Source of the DNA: Mycobacterium yunnanensis | GTDB taxonomy: Bacteria > Actinomycetota > Actinomycetes > Mycobacteriales > Mycobacteriaceae | Assembly: GCF_025823185.1 (NCBI RefSeq) | Contig: NZ_JACKVK010000011.1 | Span: 372,615 to 436,614 of the forward strand | DNA length: 64,000 nt | Direction: 5' to 3' | Shown: piece after piece, positions 42,836 through 49,669 of the stretch | Layout: each line of letters begins with the position of its first letter | Position numbering within the stretch: the stretch's first letter is position 1 | Translations under genes and position numbers: made by a program | The notes under the pieces: model-generated | Seen by the model: the letters and a program-made list of their open reading frames with translations, nothing else | Told to the model about the DNA's origin: nothing | Database searches by the model: none

Positions 42836-43833
42836 CAGCAGGTTCCGTATTCCGCGGCGATGACGGCGCGGTGCTCGGCCGCGCCACCCAACATGTGCTC
42901 CCCCGCCTTGGCGCGCTTGAGCGCGAACTGCAGATCGTTCTCCCACGTGAATCCCATGGCGCCGAAAAGCTGTAAGCCGTGACGGAAGACCAGCGACTGG
43001 CACTCCCCCGCCGACGCCTTCGCCATCGCGGCGGCCAGCCGACGACGTGGGTCGTCGGCGGCGATGGTCAACGCCGCGAAGTACGACAGGGCGCGTGCGC
43101 GCTCGATGGCGACGTGCATGTCGGCGGCCTTGTGCTGCACCGCCTGAAAGGAGCCGATCGGCACGCCGAACTGCTGGCGGTTCTTTACGTGGTCCAAAGC
43201 CAAGTCGAGTATGCGCTGGCACGCCCCGACCATGGTGATCGCCATTCCCGTCAGTGCGACGTGATGAGCTCGCTGCGCGTCGACCTCGAGGCGATCGGCG
43301 TCGTCGACGTGCACGCCGACCAAGCTGACCTCCCCGACGTGCAGCACTGGGTCGAAGACGTCGGCACGGCGGGTCACGACGGCGGGATCGTCCGCATCGA
43401 CGACGAACACCCCGGCTGCGGTCACCACCGCGAATCGTTCGGCTCGGTCCGCGTCGAGGACGTGGCGGCACGTCCCGGTCAGAATCCACCCGTCGACGTC
43501 ACGATGCGCACTGATGCCGTCGAGGAGTGCCGCCCCCGCGCGCTGCGGGTCGAAGCGATCGCCGACCAGCGGAGCGAACTGCGTCAGCGTCGCCAAGAAC
43601 GGGGTCGGATCGGTGGCCCGGCCGAGTTCCTCCAACAGGATCGCCAGTTCGACGGCGTTCTCGGGATCTGCCAGCTCGGTCCAGCCGGCGCCGACGTAGG
43701 TCTTCCACAGCGGCTCGGCGTCGGCACCCGCTTCGGCGACGTCGCGTACCAGCGAGGCCGGACATTGCTTGGCCACCGCGTCGCGGACCGTCTCCTGCCA
43801 CAGACGCTGATCAGCGTCCAGTTCCAACAGCAT
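42835..43833 (-). CDS. acyl-CoA dehydrogenase, degenerate partner subunit
   Basis: A 332-residue, shortened acyl-CoA dehydrogenase. It has the N-terminal helices ('LWKTYVGAGWTELADPENAVELAILLEELGRATDPTPF'), a reduced middle domain and the C-terminal bundle ('RQQFGVPIGSFQAVQHKAADMHVAIERARALSY', 'LQLFGAMGFTWENDLQFALKRAKAGEHMLGG'). The C-terminal 'Y-x-GT-x-E' segment of active enzymes is absent, and the protein ends soon after. This matches non-catalytic beta subunits of heteromeric FadE enzymes. ATG 43833 has GGAGG seven bases upstream; the frame open to 44187 is not used. A perfect operator lies 33 bases before the start. It pairs with 41654-42835. Confidence 0.9.
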   Translation of the reverse strand: MLLELDADQRLWQETVRDAVAKQCPASLVRDVAEAGADAEPLWKTYVGAGWTELADPENAVELAILLEELGRATDPTPFLATLTQFAPLVGDRFDPQRAGAALLDGISAHRDVDGWILTGTCRHVLDADRAERFAVVTAAGVFVVDADDPAVVTRRADVFDPVLHVGEVSLVGVHVDDADRLEVDAQRAHHVALTGMAITMVGACQRILDLALDHVKNRQQFGVPIGSFQAVQHKAADMHVAIERARALSYFAALTIAADDPRRRLAAAMAKASAGECQSLVFRHGLQLFGAMGFTWENDLQFALKRAKAGEHMLGGAAEHRAVIAAEYGTC

Positions 43834-43865
43834 GCCGCCGCCTCCACTTCTCGTCGCCCTCGAAA

Positions 43866-43882
43866 CGAGAATACCATTCTCG
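43866..43882. promoter_or_regulatory. perfect GAGAAT-N3-ATTCTC operator
   Basis: C-GAGAAT-ACC-ATTCTC-G is perfectly symmetric over 17 bases and lies 33 bases upstream of the acyl-CoA dehydrogenase start at 43833. An additional ATTCTC half-site is at 43897-43902. Confidence 0.7.
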
Positions 43883-43990
43883 CGGATGATCGGAACATTC
43901 TCACACCTACGGAACGCGCCATGGTCGCGGGAGCTGGTCCGTAGTCCTACTCGACGGCGCCACCAGCACAGACGGGCCCGGATCACCAGT

Positions 43991-44005
43991 GAGAACATAA
44001 TTCTT
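43991..44005. promoter_or_regulatory. GAGAAT-N3-ATTCTC operator, 10/12 match
   Basis: GAGAAC-ATA-ATTCTT differs from the consensus at one base in each half. It lies 76 bases upstream of the amidohydrolase start at 44081, in the same divergent spacer as the perfect site at 43866. Confidence 0.5.
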
Positions 44006-44080
44006 GCGTGGGAAGAACAACGATCTACACTAGGGTCCGGCGGAGGCAACGGCACACGCGCGAGCAGAGGACGAGATGAC

Positions 44081-45181
44081 GTGAGGGAACTGCGTGACGA
44101 GGCGGGCACGGTGTGGCACACACCGGTCGTCGATGCCAGCGTGCACATCTTCTGCCAGTCCAACGCCGACCTTCGGCACACGTTCATGCGAGAGCCGTTC
44201 CGCAGCCGCGGCTTTCCTGACTACGAGATGGACTGGTACGGCGCGCCAGGCGGCGAGTACGTCGAGGGAAGTGTCGGACCGGACAATCAGTACCCCGGGT
44301 CCGATCCGGCCCTGGTGGCCCGTGAGCTGTTCGAGCGGCGCGGCGTGGACGTCGCCGTCCTGCATCCGATGACTCGCGGCATCATGCCCGACCGCCACCT
44401 CGGCACGGCGATCGCCTCGGCGCACAACGAGATGATGGTGACGAGGTGGCTGGACGGCGAGTTCGGCGACCGCTTCCGCGGCACCATCCGCGTCAACCCC
44501 GACGACGTCGCCGGCGCCGTCCGCGAGATCGAGAAATACCGCGAGCACCCGCGCGTCGTGCAGATTGGCATTCCGCTGCAATCCCGCGAGCTCTACGGCA
44601 AGCCCCAGTTCTGGCCCCTGTGGGACGCGGCGGTGGCGGCGAATCTTCCCGTGGCAGTGCACGTCGAGGTGGGTACGGGCGTCGCAGCGGCCCCCACCCC
44701 GTCGGGCAACACCCAGACCTATGAGCAATACGCCGGCTTCATGGCCCTGAACTACCTGTACCACCTGATGAACATGATCGCCGAAGGTGTGTTCGAACGG
44801 CTGCCCGAGTTGAGGTTCGTGTGGGCCGATGGCGCGGCCGATCTGCTGACACCGTTCATGTGGCGCATGGATTGTTTCGGTAGGCCCCATCTAGAGCAGA
44901 CGCCGTGGGCTCCGAAGATGCCCAGCGATTATTTGACCGACCACGTGTACTTCGTGCAGGGCGATCTCGACGGACCCGGAGATGTGCCGTTCGCCGGCGA
45001 ATGGGCAGGTTTCACCGGCAAGGACGACATGGTGATGTTCGGCTCGAGCTACCCGCACTGGCAGTGCAACGAACTGGTGGTGCCCGCCAGCTACACCGCC
45101 GAGCAGCGAGACAAGCTCTGTTGGCGCAACGCCGCTGAGCTGTACGGCATCGACATCCCGGCCACCGCGGCCGTGACGTAA
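44081..45181 (+). CDS. amidohydrolase family protein lacking usual metal aspartates
   Basis: A 366-residue COG2159-type protein ('VVDASVHIFCQSNAD', 'FERLPELRFVWADG', 'NLPVAVHVEVGTGV'). The barrel histidine is present, but the C-terminal 'GSDYPH' motif reads 'GSSYPHWQC' and the N-terminal D-x-D-x-H reads D-x-S-x-H, so two expected metal-site aspartates are serine. It may be inactive or a partner of the adjacent paralog (45196-46338), which retains both. GTG 44081 is the only sensible start after the operator region. It begins a run of two amidohydrolases, a Rieske protein and a hydrolase. The substrate is unknown. Confidence 0.85.
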   Translation: MRELRDEAGTVWHTPVVDASVHIFCQSNADLRHTFMREPFRSRGFPDYEMDWYGAPGGEYVEGSVGPDNQYPGSDPALVARELFERRGVDVAVLHPMTRGIMPDRHLGTAIASAHNEMMVTRWLDGEFGDRFRGTIRVNPDDVAGAVREIEKYREHPRVVQIGIPLQSRELYGKPQFWPLWDAAVAANLPVAVHVEVGTGVAAAPTPSGNTQTYEQYAGFMALNYLYHLMNMIAEGVFERLPELRFVWADGAADLLTPFMWRMDCFGRPHLEQTPWAPKMPSDYLTDHVYFVQGDLDGPGDVPFAGEWAGFTGKDDMVMFGSSYPHWQCNELVVPASYTAEQRDKLCWRNAAELYGIDIPATAAVT

Positions 45182-45195
45182 CCCGAGGAGGCCTT

Positions 45196-46338
45196 GTGAC
45201 AGTGACAGCCCACCCCAGGGCGGCGGCGACCGAGCGTGTCGCCGTTCGGTGCGTCGACTCCGACGTCCACCCCACGCCGCGTCGCGGAGAGCTTGCCGAG
45301 TATCTCCCAGAACCATGGCGCAGCAACTACTTCGGCACGCACCCGGTCGGCGATCAGATTTACTACGACGCCCCCGACTATGCACACGCCTACGCCATGC
45401 GTGTTGACAGCTTCCCGCCAGACGGCGAATTCGCCGGCAGCAGTCCAGATCTCGCGTTCAAGCAGCTCATCATGGAGGCCGGCGCCGACATCGCCATCTT
45501 GGAGCCGGCGTCCTACTCGGCCCGTCTACCCGGCGCCAACACGGCGATGTGCTCGGCGCTGAACGACTGGCAAGCCAACCACTGGTTGGACGGCCACAAC
45601 AACTGGCACGAACGCTGGCGTGGCTCCATCTGCGCCAACATCGAGGAGCCCGAGGCCGCAGCGCGGGAGATCGAGAAGTGGGCTGGGCACGATTACATGG
45701 CGCAGGTGCTCATCAAGGCCGAGCCACGCCCGTCCTGGGGTAACCCGAAGTACGACCCGCTCTGGGCCGCGGCGACCAAGCATGACATCACGGTGAGCTG
45801 CCACTTGTCCCGTGGACATTTCGAGGAGTTGCCCTTCCCACCGGTCGGGCTGCCTAGCTACAACCACGACTTCATGGTGACCTACTCGCTGCTGGCGGCC
45901 AATCAGGTGATGAGCTTGGTGTTCGACGGAACCTTCGAGCGGTTCCCGACGCTGCGAATCGTATTCGTGGAGCACGCATTCACCTGGATTCTGCCGCTGA
46001 TGTGGCGGATGGACGCCATCTACGAACGGCGTAAGCAGTGGATGCAGATCACGCGCAAGCCGTCGGAAATCGTCAAGGACCACATCAAGTTCACGACGCA
46101 GCCCCTGGACTATCCGGAGGACAAGACCGAACTGGGCCGGGCGTTCGAGTGGATGGAATGCGAGAAGATTCTGCTGTATTCCTCGGACTACCCGCACTGG
46201 ACCTTCGACGACCCCCGCTGGCTGGTCAAGCACCTACCCGAGTATGCCCGCGAACAGGTGATGTTTCGCAACGGAATTCAGACCTACCATCTGCCCGAGA
46301 CCGTTCCGGCGCTCGAGGGTCAGGTCAGGGTGTTTTGA
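45196..46338 (+). CDS. amidohydrolase family (COG2159-type) protein
   Basis: A 380-residue amidohydrolase with a complete metal signature: 'CVDSDVHPTPRRGEL' at the N-terminus, 'ITVSCHLSRGHFEELP' for the barrel histidine and 'LYSSDYPHWTFDDPRW' for the late aspartate. It is paralogous to the preceding gene, which lacks two of these residues. GTG 45196 follows GAGGAGG-like purines and lies 14 bases after the previous stop. Such proteins in mycobacteria are often found with Rieske and CoA genes; possible chemistry is hydrolytic C-C or C-N cleavage. Its stop overlaps the Rieske gene start (TGATG). Confidence 0.9.
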   Translation: MTVTAHPRAAATERVAVRCVDSDVHPTPRRGELAEYLPEPWRSNYFGTHPVGDQIYYDAPDYAHAYAMRVDSFPPDGEFAGSSPDLAFKQLIMEAGADIAILEPASYSARLPGANTAMCSALNDWQANHWLDGHNNWHERWRGSICANIEEPEAAAREIEKWAGHDYMAQVLIKAEPRPSWGNPKYDPLWAAATKHDITVSCHLSRGHFEELPFPPVGLPSYNHDFMVTYSLLAANQVMSLVFDGTFERFPTLRIVFVEHAFTWILPLMWRMDAIYERRKQWMQITRKPSEIVKDHIKFTTQPLDYPEDKTELGRAFEWMECEKILLYSSDYPHWTFDDPRWLVKHLPEYAREQVMFRNGIQTYHLPETVPALEGQVRVF

Positions 46339-46751
46339 TGCCGGCGGGCAGAGGCGGAGCGACCGACGAATCCCAACCGCTCCGACTGGCACAGGGCCGC
46401 GAACACGTCGTGGCCACCGTGGGCGACATCCCGCCTGGCACTCACAAATTGGTGCCGATCGGCAGACACGGCGTCGGCGTCTACAACGTCAACGGCACCT
46501 TTTACGCGATCGCCAACTACTGCCCACACGAGGGCGGCCCGCTGTGCTCTGGCCGCGCCCGCGGACGCAACGTGGTTGACGAGGCCGTACCCGGCGACAC
46601 GGTGATGGTCCGCGATCAGGAGTTCATCTTCTGCCCCTGGCATCAATGGGGTTTCGAGCTCGCCACCGGGACGACCGCAGTCAAACCGGAGTGGAGCATT
46701 CGCACCTATCCCGTGCGGGTGGTCGGCGACGACGTCCTGGTGCAGGCGTGA
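46338..46751 (+). CDS. Rieske [2Fe-2S] domain protein
   Basis: A 137-residue protein. The cluster ligands are C-x-H in 'NYCPHEGGPL' and C-x2-H in 'FCPWHQWGF', separated by about 34 residues, roughly twice the spacing of typical Rieske ferredoxins and oxygenases, because of an inserted loop 'GRARGRNVVDEAVPGDTVMVRD'. It lacks a membrane anchor and a catalytic domain, so it is probably an electron-transfer ferredoxin or the small component of an oxygenase. The ATG overlaps the previous stop (TGATG). It is near two amidohydrolases and a hydrolase, so it may feed an oxygenase acting upstream of them. Confidence 0.9.
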   Translation: MPAGRGGATDESQPLRLAQGREHVVATVGDIPPGTHKLVPIGRHGVGVYNVNGTFYAIANYCPHEGGPLCSGRARGRNVVDEAVPGDTVMVRDQEFIFCPWHQWGFELATGTTAVKPEWSIRTYPVRVVGDDVLVQA

Positions 46752-46767
46752 GGAATTGGACCGCAAC

Positions 46768-47640
46768 GTGACCGCGGAACGAATGGAGATCAACGGCGGC
46801 GACGTCGTCTACGAGGTGCTGGGCCATTCCGGTGACCTCATCGCCTTGACCCCGGGCGGCCGGTTCGGGAAGGACATCCCCGGACTACGGCCGCTGGCCG
46901 ACGCGCTCGTCGCCGGTGGGTACCGGGTGTTGTTGTGGGACAGACCCAATTGCGGCGCCTCGGACGTGCAGTTCTACGGGTACAGCGAGTCCCACATGCG
47001 CGCCGAGACGTTGATGCGCTTGGTCACCGGGCTCGGTCTCGGCCCGTGCATCATCGCGGGCGGCTCGGGCGGCGCGCGCGACTCGATACTGACCACGATT
47101 CTGTACCCCGAACTGGTGACCAAGCTGGTGGTCTGGAACATCGTCGGCGGCGTCTACGGCTCCTTCGTGCTCGGGGGGCACTACGTGGTGCCCAGTATCC
47201 TGGCCGTCCGGGGATCGGGCATCACGGGACTGCTGGCAATCGGCGAGTGGCAGGACCGGATCGCGGCGAATCCAGCCAACGAGATGCGAATTCGCGATCT
47301 GGACGCCGACGCCTTCCTCAAGGTCATGCTGCGCTGGCTGAACGCCTTCGTTCCCAAACCGGGGCAGACCATCCCAGGGGTGGAAGACGGCTCGTTCGAC
47401 GACATCTCAGTGCCCACGTTGATCATTCGCGGCGGCGAGGACGACTGGGATCACCCCAAGCGGACATCGTTGGAGGTGAGTTGTCTGATCAAGGGCTCGG
47501 TGCTGATCGATCCGCCATGGCCGGAGGACGCGTGGGAGCGGGCCGGTGAGAAGTTCGCCGCCAGCGGCGGCACGGACTTCTGTCTGTTCGACACATGGGT
47601 GCAGGCCGCGCCCGCAATCCTCGAATTCCTCGGCAGGTAG
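46768..47640 (+). CDS. alpha/beta hydrolase
   Basis: A 290-residue alpha/beta-hydrolase-fold protein. The oxyanion segment is 'TPGGRFGKDIPG', the nucleophile elbow is 'AGGSGGARDS', the acid is likely in 'IIRGGEDDWDHP', and the catalytic histidine may be in 'DDWDHPKR', as no late GHF motif is visible. GTG 46768 is used; TTG 46756, close to GAGGAA, and ATG 46783 are alternatives. It is similar in style to meta-cleavage product hydrolases, but the substrate cannot be assigned. It ends the amidohydrolase unit. Confidence 0.82.
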   Translation: MTAERMEINGGDVVYEVLGHSGDLIALTPGGRFGKDIPGLRPLADALVAGGYRVLLWDRPNCGASDVQFYGYSESHMRAETLMRLVTGLGLGPCIIAGGSGGARDSILTTILYPELVTKLVVWNIVGGVYGSFVLGGHYVVPSILAVRGSGITGLLAIGEWQDRIAANPANEMRIRDLDADAFLKVMLRWLNAFVPKPGQTIPGVEDGSFDDISVPTLIIRGGEDDWDHPKRTSLEVSCLIKGSVLIDPPWPEDAWERAGEKFAASGGTDFCLFDTWVQAAPAILEFLGR

Positions 47641-47649
47641 GCGGTGCGC

Positions 47650-48132
47650 TCACCGGGTGACGATATGGACCTCACAGTTCAACGAGGCCTCCAACGCCGT
47701 CTGGACCCGACTCTCCGGTACCCGCGCCATGGCGTCGGTGGGCAACGTCACCGTCACGACGTCCCAACCGCGGGCGTCGTGAGTACGGTCGACCTCACCA
47801 CGCAGCCCCAGCCCTTCGAGCACACCGTGCGCGTCGTCGTCGGTACCCCGGCTCACATAGGTGAGCACCCCCGCCGCCGGCGTCGCCCCGAGAACGCCAA
47901 AGGAGTCGTCGCACAGTCGAAGTGCCGTCGCCTTCAGTCGATCGGCGTCGTCGCCGGCAATGAGGATTTCGACCTGGCGGCGGCTGGGCGGCAAGGCCGC
48001 GAGGTCCACGTCGACGACTTCGGCCCCTATCGCGGCCGCCTTGGCGTGCAGGGACACCATGGCTTCGCGTAGCGGGGTGGACTCGAGCCGCGCGGTGGGA
48101 TCCACGTCGACCCGCACCACCGCAGTCCTCAC
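47650..48132 (-). CDS. hypothetical protein
   Basis: A 160-residue soluble protein with GTG start at 48132 ('VRTAVVRVDVDPTARLESTPLREAMVSLHAKAAAIGAEVVDVDLAAL'). It has regular alpha/beta periodicity, two possible ferredoxin-like halves ('RQVEILIAGDDADRLKATALRLCDDSFG' and 'GWDVVTVTLPTDAMARVPESRVQTALEASLNCEVHI'), and no cysteine motif. I do not recognise it. It lies between two plus-strand units, convergent with the hydrolase and divergent from the NuoF-like gene 39 bases away. It may serve the NuoF-like/ferredoxin module, but this is position only. Confidence 0.65.
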   Translation of the reverse strand: MRTAVVRVDVDPTARLESTPLREAMVSLHAKAAAIGAEVVDVDLAALPPSRRQVEILIAGDDADRLKATALRLCDDSFGVLGATPAAGVLTYVSRGTDDDAHGVLEGLGLRGEVDRTHDARGWDVVTVTLPTDAMARVPESRVQTALEASLNCEVHIVTR

Positions 48133-48171
48133 GTCCGACACCCTATCCGCGCCGACGACGAAGGGACACCG

Positions 48172-49449
48172 ATGACGGCAATGGCGCGAGAACTGAACGC
48201 GATGTCGTGGCCGGGCATCGCGCCCCGGCTGCTGCGCACCACCGCCGGACTCGAGGATCTCGAGCAGTACGGCGACGCCGGAGGATATCGACGACTCGAC
48301 GACCCCGACGCGCTGCTGGAGGAGGTCGACCGGTCCGGATTGCTCGGTCGCGGTGGTGCCGCATTCCCGTTCGCCGTCAAGCTGCGGACCGTCCGCGACG
48401 CGGGCCGCGCCGGTCGTCCCACCATGGTCCTGGCCAACGGCGAAGAGGGAGAACCGGCTTCGGCCAAGGACAAATGGCTCATGCGCCACCGGCCCCACCT
48501 GGTGCTCGACGGCGTCCGACTGGCTGCGCACATCGTCTCCGCCCAGCGGGCTCATCTATATCTCTCGGACACGGCTTCCGCCGACGCCCTGCGAGACGCC
48601 CTGTCGACCGCTCGCGTCGACGTTCCCGTCGACGTGGTGACCGTAGAGGGGGGTTACGTCGCAGGCGAGGAGACAGCCGCGGTGCGAGCGGTCGACGGCG
48701 GCCCGCCCAAACCCACGGACAAACCGCCACGCCCGTTCGAGCAGGGCGTGGGCGGGCATCCGACCGTGGTCGCAAACGTGGAGACGCTCGCCAACCTGCC
48801 GTTCCTCCTGCGGCATGGCGCGGACGCCTACCGCGCAGTCGGTACGTCGGCCTCACCTGGAACCTTCCTGGCAACCGTCAGCGGGGCGGGGTTACCACCG
48901 GCGCTCTACGAACTGCCGCACGGCGTGGCGCTCACCGACGTGCTCGACCACCATGGCGTGTCGACCGACGGCGTCACCGGTGTACTGATGGGCGGCTACT
49001 TCACGGGCCTGCTCAACACCGACGTCCTCGACGCCACCCTCGACCACGAGTCGATGCGCCGGCTGGGCAGCGGGCTGGGTTGTGGAGCCGTCGCCGTCCT
49101 CACCGACGAGTGCCCCGTCGCCGTCGCGGCGTCGGTGATGGCGTACTTCGACCGGGAGAACGCTGGGCAGTGCGGGTCCTGTTTCAACGGCACCGCGGCG
49201 ATGTCGGCGGTGACCACCGCACTCCGCGACGGCCGGGCCACGCCCGAGGATCTCGTACGCCTGGAGCGGTGGTCGGTGGTCCTGCGGGGGCGGGGTGCCT
49301 GCGCCACGCTGGACGCGGCCACGAACGTGGCGGCCACCGTGCTACGACACTTTCCGCAGGTGGTCTCCAACCACCTTGCTGCAGAATGCGACTCCTGCCG
49401 GGCCGGTGCGTTCACCGCACGGCGGCCCTTCGAAGTGGAGGCACTGTAG
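48172..49449 (+). CDS. NuoF-like NADH-binding flavoprotein with altered iron-sulfur motif
   Basis: A 425-residue protein related to the 51-kDa subunit of complex I. The FMN/NADH motif is 'LGRGGAAFPFAVK' (complex I: GRGGAGFP), then 'ANGEEGEPASAKDKW' and 'GYVAGEETAAV', then 'GHPTVVANVETLANLP'. The [4Fe-4S] motif reads 'ENAGQCGSCFNG' where complex I has three Cys (ESCGxCxxC), so the first ligand is Ala; later cysteines in 'GACATLD' and 'AECDSCRAG' may substitute. No NuoE or other complex I gene is present. It is directly followed by a ferredoxin gene, so it probably works as an NADH:ferredoxin reductase for local P450s or oxygenases (inference). Confidence 0.85.
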   Translation: MTAMARELNAMSWPGIAPRLLRTTAGLEDLEQYGDAGGYRRLDDPDALLEEVDRSGLLGRGGAAFPFAVKLRTVRDAGRAGRPTMVLANGEEGEPASAKDKWLMRHRPHLVLDGVRLAAHIVSAQRAHLYLSDTASADALRDALSTARVDVPVDVVTVEGGYVAGEETAAVRAVDGGPPKPTDKPPRPFEQGVGGHPTVVANVETLANLPFLLRHGADAYRAVGTSASPGTFLATVSGAGLPPALYELPHGVALTDVLDHHGVSTDGVTGVLMGGYFTGLLNTDVLDATLDHESMRRLGSGLGCGAVAVLTDECPVAVAASVMAYFDRENAGQCGSCFNGTAAMSAVTTALRDGRATPEDLVRLERWSVVLRGRGACATLDAATNVAATVLRHFPQVVSNHLAAECDSCRAGAFTARRPFEVEAL

Positions 49450-49668
49450 ATGAAGATCCGCATGGACCGGACGGTGTGCGACGGTTTCGGCACCTGCGCA
49501 CGGCATGCGCCGCAGTCGTTCTCGCTCGACGACTGGGGTTATGCCTCCCTCATCGGCAACGGCTCGGTGCCGGAGACCGACCGCGACGCGGTCAGGCGCG
49601 CCATCTTGGACTGCCCCGTGCACGCGATCACCGAAGTCGACACCCAACCCGAGCGGACGGCGATCTGA
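49450..49668 (+). CDS. P450-type ferredoxin with CxxFxxC motif
   Basis: A 72-residue ferredoxin ('MKIRMDRTVCDGFGTCARHAPQSFSLDDWG', then 'DCPVHAI'). The motif is C-x2-F-x2-C...C-P: phenylalanine replaces the fourth ligand, suggesting a [3Fe-4S] cluster, a variant different from the CxxHxxC ferredoxins at 37402 and 54111. It starts immediately after the NuoF-like stop, so the two are co-expressed. It is the likely acceptor from that flavoprotein and donor to a P450 or oxygenase. Confidence 0.9.
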   Translation: MKIRMDRTVCDGFGTCARHAPQSFSLDDWGYASLIGNGSVPETDRDAVRRAILDCPVHAITEVDTQPERTAI

Positions 49669-49669
49669 C

